Positions 21,601 through 30,823 are shown, counted from the stretch's first letter. The stretch: DNA of 64,000 nt from Myxococcales bacterium (GCA_016709545.1 JADJMO010000013.1:248001-312000); one strand, 5' to 3'. Numbers and translations: made by a program. Notes: generated by a model not told the origin, from the letters alone.

Positions 21601-21669
21601 GGCGGTGGTGTCCCGTAGGACCCTGTGCCTCCCGTGCCCGTGCAAGAACCCTTGCATTCGGGTCCCGCC
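21601..21669 (-). ncRNA. Branched structured RNA between tRNA-Gln and tRNA-Asn
   Basis: Outer stem GGCGG/CCGCC, second stem GGACCC/GGGTCC, and an inner hairpin GCAAG/CTTGC with loop GGTT on the minus strand. The 5' part includes ACCCGAATGC, echoing the CGAATG motif of the elements at 14.2-14.8 kb. No tRNA-like T-arm. Unknown RNA. Confidence 0.4.
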
Positions 21670-21733
21670 ACATCGATGTCGAGTTGTCAGAGATCGGTGC
21701 CCATCGCATGCGAGCGGTGAGCGGAGAAGAGGG

Positions 21734-21804
21734 TTCCGGGAGCTGGATTCGAACCAACGTGACGCGGGTCAGAGCCGCGTGTCCTGCCGCTAGACGACCC
21801 AGGA
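21734..21804 (-). tRNA. tRNA-Gln(CTG)
   Basis: 71 nt. Acceptor TCCTGGG/TCCCGGA (two wobbles), U8, D-arm GTCT/GGAC, anticodon stem CGCGG/CCGCG with loop CTCTGAC, T loop TTCGAAT, discriminator A. Confidence 0.88.
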
Positions 21805-21849
21805 ATGGGTCTCGGGACGTGCTTCGCCCTTCGTGCCTCGGAGGCACGG

Positions 21850-21922
21850 TGGGACCGGAGGGAGTCGAACCCTCACCTGGCCGCTTAAGAGGCGGCTGCG
21901 CTGTCCATTACGCGACGGACCC
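21850..21922 (-). tRNA. tRNA-Lys(CTT), first gene of the island
   Basis: 73 nt. Acceptor GGGTCCG/CGGTCCC with a central T-T mismatch, U8, D-arm GCG/CGC, anticodon stem GCCGC/GCGGC with loop CTCTTAA, T-arm GAGGG-TTCGACT-CCCTC, discriminator A, trailer CCG. It is the most upstream tRNA on the minus strand. Confidence 0.87.
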
Positions 21923-22747
21923 TCTTTGGAGAGGGCGCTGCGCCCGAGAAGTAGCGTGTGTACTAGGAAAACAATCTTGTTTGAGTCAGCATGGGCGCAC
22001 CTTCCCCTACCCCGCGCTCGGCGGGCTCTCACGAGTGGTGGCGACGAGGATTCGCCGGTGGTCTGGTCCGCTTCGGCGCCCACGGCCCAAAACGACAGAG
22101 GCCGCCTGGGTGGGGAACCCGGCGGCCTCAGCGCCCTCCCCGCACGGCGGGGGGAACGCGGATGAACCGCGGGTCAGCGATCGAGCTCCTTGGCGGAGGC
22201 GACGATGGCATAGCCTGGAAGGCTGGGATTCTCGGCCTTGCTGGCCAGACAGATCGGCGCCGGCGACGTGCCCACGCTCATCTGCCAATCGCGACCGACC
22301 AAACCACCACGCCCGCCTTCGGGCCGGCGGATGGCGCTGGTTTCGCGCTGGGGATGGGTGAGGGCAAACATCGAACGGCTCCGGCTGTGGGTTTCTTGGC
22401 TCAGGATTCTTGGGTGGGAACGCGCCGCAGGCGCTGGGGCGATTTCGGGGCGGCTCTGCAGCCGGCCATCAATTGCGTTCTTGAGGTGTACCGTGAGTCT
22501 CGGGCAATGTCAAACGAGATTTCTCTCTTCATCCACGGACACGAGTCACACAGTCCACTCCTCTCAGACGGACGACTCGCCAGAATGTTTCCGGACCGTG
22601 GCCACTTTTTTCGCCGAACACGGTCTGCGTCGGGGTCGGCGCGCCGTTCGGGCCGCCTGGGTCCCGTCGCGACGCGGCAAAACGAGGGCCTTCGACGGCG
22701 CGAATCGACCGACCCGGCGACCACGAAGTGGGATACGTTCAGGGTGC
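21923..22747. other. Divergent intergenic region, 825 bp
   Basis: No convincing gene. It should hold the island promoter (minus strand) and the DnaK-operon promoter (plus strand). A minus-strand frame at 22174-22371 (65 codons) has a natural-looking stretch, WQMSVGTSPAPICLASKAEN, but no ribosome binding site. I found no clear -24/-12 (sigma-54) element of the kind that drives rtcBA/rsr operons elsewhere. AT-richer sequence near 21960-21985 could hold a sigma-70-type promoter for the island. Confidence 0.5.
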
Positions 22748-24557
22748 ATGGGTGCTGCCGTCGGCATCGACCTCGGGACCACCAACACCGTCGTGGGCTA
22801 CTGCGCCGGGGGACAGACACGCATCCTGCCCGACGAGCAGGGCCAGAACCTGCTCCCGAGCGTCGTGTCGTTCCACCCCGACGGCCGCACCCTCGTGGGT
22901 CGCGACGCCCGCCGCCGCCGGGTCATCGACCCCCAGAACACGCTCCACTCCATCAAGCGCATCCTCGGTCGGCACTGGGGCAGCCCCGAGGTCGAGTCGG
23001 CGCGCGGCATGTTCCCGTTCGAGCTGGTCGAGGGCGACAAACGCTCCATCTGCGCCAAGACCCGCGGCGGCGCGCGGCCCCTCGTCGGCATCAGCGCGCT
23101 CATCCTGGCCCGGGCCAAGGAGCTCGCGTCGCGGGCGCTCGGCGAGGAGGTCACCCACGCCGTCGTCACCGTCCCGGCCCAGTTCAACGACCTGCAGCGC
23201 TCGGCCACGCGCAAGGCGGCGCGCGAGGCGGGCCTCGAGGTGCTCCGCATCCTCAACGAGCCGACCGCCGCCGCGCTCGCCTACGGCCTCGGCGCCGAGG
23301 AGCACGACCGCGAGGAGCGGCTCGCCGTCTACGACTTCGGCGGCGGCACGTTCGACCTCACCCTCCTCGACGTCTCCGACAACGTCGTCGAGGTCATCGC
23401 CACCGCCGGCGACACCTTCCTCGGCGGAGACGACCTCGACGCCGCGATCGAGGGCCAGATCGTCCGCTCGATCCTCGCCGAGACCAACCTCGACGTCCGC
23501 TCCGGCGTGGAGTCCCTCGCCCTCGTCCGCGCCGCCGCCGAGCACCTCAAGATCCAGCTCAGCGACAAGGAGAGCGCCGAGGTCGAGCTGAAGAACGTCG
23601 GCTACGGCGAGGGCGGCGTCCCCATCAACTTCCACTTCACGCTCACGCGCACCCAGCTCGAGCGCCTCGCCAAGCCGCTCGTCGATCACGCTCGCCGTCT
23701 GTGGCGATGCGATGCGGCTCTCCCGCCTCGAGCCGGCCGACTTCTCGAGCGTCATCCTCGTCGGCGGCCAGAGCCGCATGCCCTACGTGCAGGAGCGCGT
23801 GGAGGCCTACTTCGGCAACACGCCACGCATCGACTGGAACCCCGACGAGGTCGTGGCCGCGGGCGCCGCCATCATGGCGGCCATGCTGAGCGGCCAGGCC
23901 ACCCGGGTGGAGCCGGTCAGCCCGATGCCGGTGCCTTCCGCTGCGGTGCCTTCCGCGGGGGAGCCGCCGACGCCGAGCCCCTCGATCCAGCCGTCGCTGC
24001 CGCCGAGCATGCCCGCCGTGCTGGGCGCGCCGCGCGTCGCTCCCGAGGTGCCGCGGCTCCCACCGCTGCCGACGGCCGCTTCGTTCACGGCGAGCCCCAC
24101 GTCCTCGCCACGACCCGAAGCGCCACGGCTCGAACCGAACCCGCACGAGAAGCCCTCGGTGCCCTCCGTGTTCCCGGCCGCCCCCTCGGCCGGCGGCCCC
24201 CTCCTCATCGACGTCACGCCGCTCAGCCTGAGCGTGGAGACCGTCGGCGGCATGCTCGACCTCGTCGTCGCCCGCAACACCCACGTGCCGTGCGCACGCA
24301 CGCGCCACTACGCCACCGGCATCGAGAACCAGCAAGAGGTCGTCCTGCGTGTCTGTCAGGGCGAGGGCGATCGCATCTCGCTCAACACCGTGCTCGGCGA
24401 GTGCGTGCTCTCGGGCCTGCCGCCCGCGCGCCGCGGCGAGCTGTCGATCGAGGTCACCTTCGAGCTCGACTCCGACGGCATCCTGCGCATCCACGCGCGC
24501 GAGGAGCGCTCCGGTCGAGAGATCCGCGCCGAGATGCGCGTGACCAGGGACGACTGA
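22748..24557 (+). CDS. DnaK/Hsp70-family protein with proline-rich insert (frame break near 23690)
   Basis: The ATPase domain begins GIDLGTTNTVVGY and has the phosphate and adenosine motifs YDFGGGTFDLTLLD and VILVGGQSRMPYVQ. A one-base frame break near 23690 (after LAKPLVDHA) splits it. The second frame continues with a Pro/Ser-rich segment of about 90 residues, then a short beta domain beginning LLIDVTPLSLSVETVGG, which is the start of the substrate-binding domain. The alpha-helical lid is missing. Its stop overlaps the ATG of the J-domain gene. It is probably a dedicated chaperone rather than the housekeeping DnaK. Confidence 0.82.
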
Positions 24558-25153
24558 TGGCGACGATCCCGCCGCGCAAGGCCAAGTCCATCCGGCCGGT
24601 CGCTCCGGCGGATCGCGATCGCATCGTGCTGCGCTGGGCGGCGGCGTGTACCGAGGTCGACTATCTCACGCTCCTCAAGCTCCCCGTCACCGCCCGGGGC
24701 CCGAACGACGCCGAGGTGCGCGCGGCCTATCGCGTGTTCTCGCGCGCGTTCCACCCCGACCACTACCGCGGCGCCGAGCCGGCCGTCCGCGACGCCGCGG
24801 CCCGCGTGTTCCGCGAGGGCGCGGATGCCTATCACGTGCTCGGCGATCCGGTGCTGCGTCTCCGCTACCTCGCCGCCCTGGCCAAGGGGCACAAGCGCGT
24901 GCCGCTCGAGGACCTCGAGCGCGGCGCGCGCGGAGATGCGCGCAAGGCGGCGTCGCTGCCGGCGGCGCAGCTCGCCAAGACCGAGCGCGGCCGGGCCCAC
25001 GCGACGCGCGCCGACCAGCTCCTCGCGATGGGCGAGCTCGCCTACGGCAAGGCGGAGCTCGAGCGCGCCGTCGCCCTCGAGCACGACAACCTGGCTCTGG
25101 CCGCCAAGCTCGAGGCGGTGAGCGCGCAGCTGTTCGGCAAGCGAGGTGGCTGA
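24557..25153 (+). CDS. J-domain protein, partner of the DnaK-like protein
   Basis: 198 residues; the ATG overlaps the DnaK stop (TGATG) and the stop overlaps the next start in the same way. A J domain spans residues 34-95: YLTLLKLPVTARG..., the signature HPD in FHPDHYRG, then DAYHVLGDPVLRLRYL. A helical C-terminal part with tetratricopeptide-like character follows. J domains stimulate Hsp70 ATPase. The Gly/Phe and zinc domains of DnaJ are absent. Confidence 0.85.
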   Translation: MATIPPRKAKSIRPVAPADRDRIVLRWAAACTEVDYLTLLKLPVTARGPNDAEVRAAYRVFSRAFHPDHYRGAEPAVRDAAARVFREGADAYHVLGDPVLRLRYLAALAKGHKRVPLEDLERGARGDARKAASLPAAQLAKTERGRAHATRADQLLAMGELAYGKAELERAVALEHDNLALAAKLEAVSAQLFGKRGG

Positions 25154-26625
25154 TGGATCTCTCTCGCCTCACGCGCTGTCAGGATCTCTCCGAGGAGCAC
25201 TTCGCGGCCGCCGTCGCGTCGCGCGACGAGGCCAAGGCGCTCCTCGCCCACATCGCCACCATCGCCCGGCCCAACGAGGGCGCGGCGCGCATCCTCATCC
25301 TGTTCGCGCGGCTCGCCACGAGCGAGTGTGACTGGCTCGAGGGAGCCCTTCGCGTCGATCTGCGCGGCGGCGCCCAGGGCGTGCGGGTCGAGGCGTTCGC
25401 CGAGATCGGTGCGGGCCTCAAGGAGCGCGCGCTCCCGCGGACCGAGCTCGCGATCCCCTTCGAGGAGCTCGCTGCGGCGACCGAACGGTATGCGCAGGCG
25501 ATCCTCCCGCTGGTAGCGACACCGGGTCAGGGACAGCGCCTCACGCTCTCCGCCAAGGAGGCGCCCAAGGTGGAGCGCGCAGAGCCCGAGCGCCCGCGCG
25601 ATCCGTCGGATGTCTCGCGCATCGCGGCGTTCCATCTCCCCGCCGTGCGCAAGGAGGTGGCCGCCGCGCCGATCGCGCCCGTCGACCTGCCCGCCGTGGG
25701 CGCGAAGCGACGCATCGACACCGCGCTGGCCCTGACGGTGCCGCAGCCGCGCGTCCTGCCACCGCCGCCCGCGCACCGTCCACCGCGCCCGGAGGTGGAG
25801 CCGACGGCGCCGGTGGTCACGGCGCCCGCAGCACCCGTCGTCGCCGAGACCGCGCCGCCCTTGCCCCCGATCGTGCGGGAGCCCCCTCCGGCGCCCGGCC
25901 CGCACCTCTCCACCGCACCGTTCGGCATGCCGATGCTGGCTCCGCAGCCGCCGCTGCCCACGCCTCCGCCGCGCGAAGACGAGCCTGCGCCCTCGGTCCG
26001 CACGCACACGGCGCCGATGATTCCCGACACGGGTGAGCCGGAGCTCGCCATGGATCTCCCCGGACCGTCCGCCTCGATCGCGACGCTGGACGCGGGGGAT
26101 CTACACTCGCTCGAGGAGCTGCCTTCGCTCGACGACCTCGCCGCTCCTGCCCTCGAGGCCTTCGTCCCCGCCGTGCTCGCGCGGATGCCCCTCGAGGCGC
26201 CACCCGTGGAGGCCCAGCCCTCGCCGAGCGACGTCGTCGACGAAGCTCCCCCCACGCCCCTCGAGTCCCTGCTGGTCCCCGACGACGAGCCTGGCATCGC
26301 GCCCCGTGCGCACGAACCCGCCGTGCCTCGCCCCGGAGAAGTGCGTGCGCCGAGCGCGCCCCCACCTCGCCCCAAGCGAACGATGTTGGCGATCGGTCGC
26401 CTCAAGCTCGACGTGAAGAAGCAGGCGCCGATGGTCGCCGAGGAGGTCATGCAACCGTCGAAGCGCCACCCGGCCGCAGAGCCCAGCTCGGCGCCGCCGC
26501 CGCGCCCGATCCAGCGTCCACCTCCTCCGCCGGCCGCCGGAGAGAAGGCACCCGAGCCCTCCGCCACGCCCGAGCCCTCTGCCACACCGGGCAAGACCGA
26601 GGAGCTCGACGAGGGGTGGAGCTAG
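25153..26625 (+). CDS. Third protein of the DnaK-J operon, proline-rich tail
   Basis: 490 residues. The first 140 residues (MDLSRLTRCQDLSEEHFAAAV...) form a compact domain I do not recognise. The rest is Pro/Ala/Glu-rich with many PAPP and PPPP runs and is probably disordered. It is translationally coupled to the J-domain gene, so it probably works with the chaperone pair, perhaps as a client or adaptor. Confidence 0.7.
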   Translation: MDLSRLTRCQDLSEEHFAAAVASRDEAKALLAHIATIARPNEGAARILILFARLATSECDWLEGALRVDLRGGAQGVRVEAFAEIGAGLKERALPRTELAIPFEELAAATERYAQAILPLVATPGQGQRLTLSAKEAPKVERAEPERPRDPSDVSRIAAFHLPAVRKEVAAAPIAPVDLPAVGAKRRIDTALALTVPQPRVLPPPPAHRPPRPEVEPTAPVVTAPAAPVVAETAPPLPPIVREPPPAPGPHLSTAPFGMPMLAPQPPLPTPPPREDEPAPSVRTHTAPMIPDTGEPELAMDLPGPSASIATLDAGDLHSLEELPSLDDLAAPALEAFVPAVLARMPLEAPPVEAQPSPSDVVDEAPPTPLESLLVPDDEPGIAPRAHEPAVPRPGEVRAPSAPPPRPKRTMLAIGRLKLDVKKQAPMVAEEVMQPSKRHPAAEPSSAPPPRPIQRPPPPPAAGEKAPEPSATPEPSATPGKTEELDEGWS

Positions 26626-27391
26626 CGGAACATGAAGCGGAGCGCCTTCGGCAGGCGCCTCCGCCAGTGGCGCTCGGAGTGGGTGCCCTTGGCGTCCGGC
26701 CGCCAGAGGAACGAGTCCTCCCCGTAGCCGCGACCCGCGAGCTCCCGCGCCATGCGCTCGGAGTGGCCGAACATCATCCCGCGGGCCTCCTTCACGCCGC
26801 AATCGAGGTAGATCCGCGAGCTCAGCGGGCGCGGTCGGCTGGCGACGAACGGGAAGATCCGCCCGCCGGCGAACCAGAGCGACGGCGACATGACCAGGCA
26901 ACCGCCGAACACGTCCGGGCGCGCGAAGTGGGCGTAGAGCGCCGCGAAACCCCCGAGCGACGAGCCGCCGACGATGGTCTCCGAGGGGTCGTGCCGCAGG
27001 CCCAAGGTGTTGCGCGCGAGGGGTAGGAGCGCTCCCCCGATCCAGGCGAGGAACGGGTCGAGCTTGCCGCCGTTCTTGCCGTCGCTCCAGGGGGTGAGCT
27101 CGTCGAGCCGCGCGACGTGCCCGTGGTCGATCGCGAGGATGACCGGCGCGACCGGCCGCTTGAGCACGACGAACCGATCGAGGACCTCGTGGGCGTGCCA
27201 GCCACCCGAGAACGAGCCCTCGTCGCCGAACACGTTCTGACCGTCGAACAGCACGAGCACGGGCCGCGGCCGGCTGTAGTCGTGGTTGTGCGGCAGGTAC
27301 GCGCGCACCCTTCGACCGACGGCCACGTCGGGCACGTCAACGCGCCGAGGTCGACGAAGGTGCCGCGCGGTACGCGTCGGGTCCGCGGCAC
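26622..27391 (-). CDS. Esterase D / enterochelin-esterase-like hydrolase (frame break near 27330)
   Basis: A GTG start overlaps the stop of the hemH-like gene. The first about 20 residues (MPRTRRVPRGTFVDLGALT) are in one frame. A one-base break then leads to VPDVAVGRRVRAYLPHNHDYSRPRPVLVLFDGQNVFGD in the other. The nucleophile elbow is GGSSLGG, with later acid and His (GTHSERHW). Such alpha/beta hydrolases cleave carboxylic esters. The break is probably an indel. Confidence 0.75.
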
Positions 27392-28267
27392 TCAGGCAGC
27401 TCCAGCAGCGCCCGTGAGCGCCCGGCGCGCGAGGGCCTCGAGCGCGTCGATGAACGACGACCTCGCGTTGAGGGAGGCTGCGCGGTGGTAGCGGAGGCCG
27501 AGCGCCTCGGCCTGTCCTCGGGCCTCGACGTCGAGATCGAAGAGCACCTCGGTGTGGTCGGCGAGGAAGCCGATGGCCGAGAACAGCACCGCCCCGTCGC
27601 CCTCGCGCACGAGGCGCGCCATGGTGGTCGGCAGGTCGGGCCCGAGCCACTCGCCGCCGTCCATGCCCTGGGACTGGAACGCGACCGAGTAGCGCGCGCA
27701 CCCGACGCGGCGCGCGACTGCCTCCATCGTGGAGCGCACCTCGTGCTCGTAGCGATCTCCCGCGGAGAGCACGCGCAGGGGCAGCGAGTGCGCGGTGAAG
27801 ACCACGTGCGCGCCGGGGGCGTGGGCCTCGCGCACGGTCTCCGCGAAGGCCTCGACCAGCGCGGGCTCCTCGCCCCACGGACCGACGGGCAGACAGGTGA
27901 TGCCGTTCGCCGCGCACGCCTCCGCGACCAGGGGGTTGTAGAGGTGCGTGGAGAACGGAGCGAGCGGGAGCGAGACCAGCCGCGTGACGCCCTCGGCCGC
28001 GAGGGTGCGCACGACGTCGCGCGCGTAGGGCGTGAAGAGCCGCATGCCGACCTCGACCCGCACGCCGAGGCGGGTGGCGAGCGCCGCGGCCTGGGCCTGC
28101 GAGATGCCGAGCAGGGGCGAGCCGCCGATGGCGAGGAAGCGACGGGTCACCTCCTCGACGATGGCCGGCGGCGTGGGGCGGCCGTGCCGGATGTTGGCCA
28201 GGAACGCCGGAATGTCTTCGGCCTTCTCGACGCTCCCGTGTCCGACCAACAGAACGGCATCACTCAT
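27392..28267 (-). CDS. hemH: Ferrochelatase
   Basis: A 291-residue protein that inserts Fe2+ into a porphyrin in haem synthesis. The catalytic motif is FTAHSLPLRV (His within SAHS-LP in the family), and the later acidic helix is LADHTEVLFDLD. The N-terminus VLLVGHGSVEKAEDIPAFL is family-typical. It is shorter than E. coli HemH, with no C-terminal cluster-binding extension. Confidence 0.87.
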   Translation of the reverse strand: MSDAVLLVGHGSVEKAEDIPAFLANIRHGRPTPPAIVEEVTRRFLAIGGSPLLGISQAQAAALATRLGVRVEVGMRLFTPYARDVVRTLAAEGVTRLVSLPLAPFSTHLYNPLVAEACAANGITCLPVGPWGEEPALVEAFAETVREAHAPGAHVVFTAHSLPLRVLSAGDRYEHEVRSTMEAVARRVGCARYSVAFQSQGMDGGEWLGPDLPTTMARLVREGDGAVLFSAIGFLADHTEVLFDLDVEARGQAEALGLRYHRAASLNARSSFIDALEALARRALTGAAGAA

Positions 28268-28334
28268 GGCGGCGGAGCGTAGGGCGCGGGGTCAGGTCTG
28301 CAACTCCCCGGATGGTCGGGGCTATGCTCGCGCC

Positions 28335-29663
28335 ATGCGCTGGACCAGCTTGGGACACGCCACGTGGCTGCTCGAGGCCGGCGAGCTCCGCATCCTGTTC
28401 GACCCGGTGCTGTTCGAGACGCACCACGGCGGGGTGTTCGGGGTCGTCCCCCCGCGCGAGATCGACGTCGAGCGCCTGCGGCCCGACTTCGTCATCGTCT
28501 CGCACCGGCACACCGATCACTTCGATCTGCCCTCGCTGGAGGCCCTCGCGAAGCGTGACCCGGACACCGTCCTCGTCACCTTCGATCCGCTGATCGTCCG
28601 GGCGGCCCGCCGCCTCGGGTTCCGCACGGTGCACGAGATCGCGAGCGGTCACCACGTGGAGCTCGACGGCGTGGAGCTCTTCACGACCCCCTCCACGGCC
28701 CCGCTCGAGTGGGGGGTCATGGCGGCGACGTCCGACGGGATCGCCTGGAACCAGATCGACACCGTGCACCCGAGCGTCGCGGCCGTGCGCGACACGCTCG
28801 CCGACGCAGCGCGCGCCTTCCGCCGCGACGAGCCCCTCGCGCTCGCGATGGTGCGCTGGCAGCCGATGCTGGAGATCGCCGCCCAGACCGGCGGCGCGCT
28901 CGGCTTCCCGTACACGTACTACAAGCAGAACCTCGACCAGATCGCCGCCACCTCCGCGCGTGCGCTGGTCCCCACCGCGGCGGGCGCGCGCCACCTGCCG
29001 CCGTACGACGCGATGGACCGCCTCGTATACCCCGTCCCCGAGGCGCGGGTCCTCCGCGATCTCGCCCGCCGCGTACCGAGCGCGCGGGTGTTCCCCGGGG
29101 AGATCGGGGCCACGTTCGTCGTCGAGGCGGGTGAGACCTCGATGGAGCGGGGCACCGAGCTCGTCTCCACCACCCACGCGGCGGAGACCCGCACCTTCTC
29201 GCCGCTCACCGTGCCGGCGCTCGTCGACCCCGACCCTCGTGGACTCGGGCGCGAGCGCGTCCGAGCGCGGATCGACGCGTGGGTGAGCGACACCCTCGCG
29301 CCCGGCCTCGCGCGCGTCCGCGCCGCCCGGGGTCTCGTCCTCTGCCTCGACGTGGCGCTGCCCGGCGGTGGGCGTGATGCGTTCACGCTGTGCGACGGGA
29401 GCGTGGTGCGGGGCCTCGACGGCGACTGGGACGGGCTCGTCGAGGTCGCCGGCAGCTACTTGCTCGACGTGATCGACGGCGAGCGCAACTGGGGCGACGT
29501 GCTGCTCGGCGGCATGGTGCGTGGCGCGACCCGCGCCTACGACGTCGATGCCACCAAGGGACTCGAGGCGCGCCCCCTCGGGGTGATCTTCCTCTACCAC
29601 GTGCTCCCCTACGACGAGGCCTTCGAGCGGTGGCTCGCGCTCTCCCTCGACCGGCTCGGTTGA
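28335..29663 (+). CDS. MBL-fold metal-dependent hydrolase, two-domain
   Basis: 443 residues. The N-terminal domain resembles UlaG-type metallo-beta-lactamase folds: LGHATWLLEAGELRILFDPVL and the metal motif SHRHTDHFD. The second half (from about residue 280, SPLTVPALVDPD...) is a separate domain ending SYLLDVIDGERNWGDVLLGG. Its substrate is not predictable. ATG at 28335 is the closest start to the first strand. Confidence 0.7.
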   Translation: MRWTSLGHATWLLEAGELRILFDPVLFETHHGGVFGVVPPREIDVERLRPDFVIVSHRHTDHFDLPSLEALAKRDPDTVLVTFDPLIVRAARRLGFRTVHEIASGHHVELDGVELFTTPSTAPLEWGVMAATSDGIAWNQIDTVHPSVAAVRDTLADAARAFRRDEPLALAMVRWQPMLEIAAQTGGALGFPYTYYKQNLDQIAATSARALVPTAAGARHLPPYDAMDRLVYPVPEARVLRDLARRVPSARVFPGEIGATFVVEAGETSMERGTELVSTTHAAETRTFSPLTVPALVDPDPRGLGRERVRARIDAWVSDTLAPGLARVRAARGLVLCLDVALPGGGRDAFTLCDGSVVRGLDGDWDGLVEVAGSYLLDVIDGERNWGDVLLGGMVRGATRAYDVDATKGLEARPLGVIFLYHVLPYDEAFERWLALSLDRLG

Positions 29664-29694
29664 CCCTCGGCGCCCCGCTGCGTACGCCGATCCC

Positions 29695-30228
29695 ATGGCA
29701 AGGTCGCGCTCGTTCTTCGCCCGGCTCGGGCTCGTCTGCTGCCTGCTCGTGCCGCCGCTCGTGCACACCGGCTGCGTGCAGAACGCCGCCTACCAGATCC
29801 GCCTCGAGCAAGCCGCCCGCAAGCACGTCTACGATCTCTCGCACAGCAAGCTCCTCGCCGCGGTCAAGCACGCCGCGGAGGAGGACGGCTGGAACGTCGA
29901 GGAGGGCGAAGGCGACGGCGGCCCGGATCTGACGGGCAAGGCGCGCGAGCGCAACGGTCGCAAGGAGCGCCTGGTGGTCGTGCTGGTCAAGGAGAGCGAC
30001 GGCTTCCGGGTCGAGGCCGACCTCGAGGTCGACCTGAAGACCGCCAACGGCAAGCAGCACTCCACCATGCGCGCGTCGGCGCTCGAGATCGCGGTGTTCT
30101 CGGAGCTGGCCCCGAAGGCCGCCGACAAGGCCAAGGTGAAGGCCAAGGCGCAGGCCAAGGAGGACGCCAAGATGGTCCGCGCCTGCGCGCGTCGCGCGGT
30201 GGACGCGGCGACCGAGACCGAGGACTGA
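29695..30228 (+). CDS. Predicted lipoprotein with charged C-terminus
   Basis: 177 residues. Signal LGLVCCLLVPPLVHTGC with a lipobox Cys. The mature part has a helical KLLAAVKHAAEEDGWNVEEGEGDGG region, then a Lys/Ala-rich coiled stretch near residues 150-165. Function unknown. Confidence 0.65.
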   Translation: MARSRSFFARLGLVCCLLVPPLVHTGCVQNAAYQIRLEQAARKHVYDLSHSKLLAAVKHAAEEDGWNVEEGEGDGGPDLTGKARERNGRKERLVVVLVKESDGFRVEADLEVDLKTANGKQHSTMRASALEIAVFSELAPKAADKAKVKAKAQAKEDAKMVRACARRAVDAATETED

Positions 30229-30250
30229 TCGCCCCCGCTTCTGTCGGGCC

Positions 30251-30814
30251 TCAGACGCCCTTGGCCGCGAGCTTGCCGTCGATGGCGCCCAGGATCTCGT
30301 CGGCCCTGACCTGGTCGATGCCGAGGCCGAGGAAGAGCTCGTTCAGGAGCGCGTGCTCTTCGGGGACGATGCGGCTGTCGGCGGCGGCGACGGCCGCGGC
30401 CAGGATGACGGTGGCCTCCGCCCGCGCGGGGTCGTCCTTGAGCGCCTCGATCACCTTCGCGAGGCGCTTCTTGGCCCCATCGTGCGCGATCTTGCGGGCG
30501 GCCGAGTCGAGCATCGCCTCCATGTGCACGGTGCGCACCCGGCCGGACGAGAGCACGTCGAGCGCGCCGCGCAGCACCTCGCGCTCGGCGTTCACCACGC
30601 GGTTGTCGACCGCCATCATCAGGTACATCGCCTCGCACATGGCGCCGTACTCCTCGACGATGTGGATCGCCTCGAGGAGATCGGTCGAGGTCTGCGGGCC
30701 GAACGCGATCGAGGGCCGCTGACCGCGCTCGCGCAGCTGGTCGCGGAGGTGCTCGAGCGTGCCGAGCTCGAGCGTGACGTGTGTCGGCGTTGGTCTGTCG
30801 GTGGACTCGGTCAT
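30251..30814 (-). CDS. TerB-like protein
   Basis: 187 residues, all alpha. AMYLMMAVDNRVVNAEREVLRGAL and ILAAAVAAADSRIVPEEHALLNELF repeat the 'A...aDg.i...E...l' pattern of TerB/tellurite-resistance-like helical domains, which bind metal through acidic residues. It lies 9 bases downstream of the phosphoesterase gene and is probably co-transcribed with it. Confidence 0.65.
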   Translation of the reverse strand: MTESTDRPTPTHVTLELGTLEHLRDQLRERGQRPSIAFGPQTSTDLLEAIHIVEEYGAMCEAMYLMMAVDNRVVNAEREVLRGALDVLSSGRVRTVHMEAMLDSAARKIAHDGAKKRLAKVIEALKDDPARAEATVILAAAVAAADSRIVPEEHALLNELFLGLGIDQVRADEILGAIDGKLAAKGV

Positions 30815-30823
30815 GGTCGCTCC

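Larger units (their letters stand above)
11120..21922 (-). other. RNA island: complete tRNA set, two Ro60 homologues, rRNA-site mimics
   Basis: All features from 21922 down to 11120 lie on the minus strand. They include about 31 cloverleaf tRNA genes (all 20 amino acids), two permuted tRNA-like RNAs, a 45-nt mini element, rRNA-like segments and six protein genes. Several tRNAs are only 1-4 bases apart, implying processing from a common transcript. Only some tRNAs encode CCA (Trp, His, Met, Leu-CAG, Leu-GAG, Ser-GGA, Asn). Anticodons almost all start with C or G, matching the GC-rich codon use of the window. No integrase or phage structural gene is visible. Confidence 0.85.

Noticed and set aside
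11120..21922. Prophage carrying tRNAs
   Set aside because: No integrase, terminase, capsid or tail genes in or next to the island; the proteins are RNA-binding or nuclease types.
22174..22371. 65-codon minus-strand gene upstream of the island
   Set aside because: No ribosome binding site and no recognisable domain; kept only as a note in the intergenic entry.
21923..22747. Sigma-54 promoter for the island, as for rtcBA/rsr operons
   Set aside because: I could not find a TGGCAC-N5-TTGC element on the minus strand.
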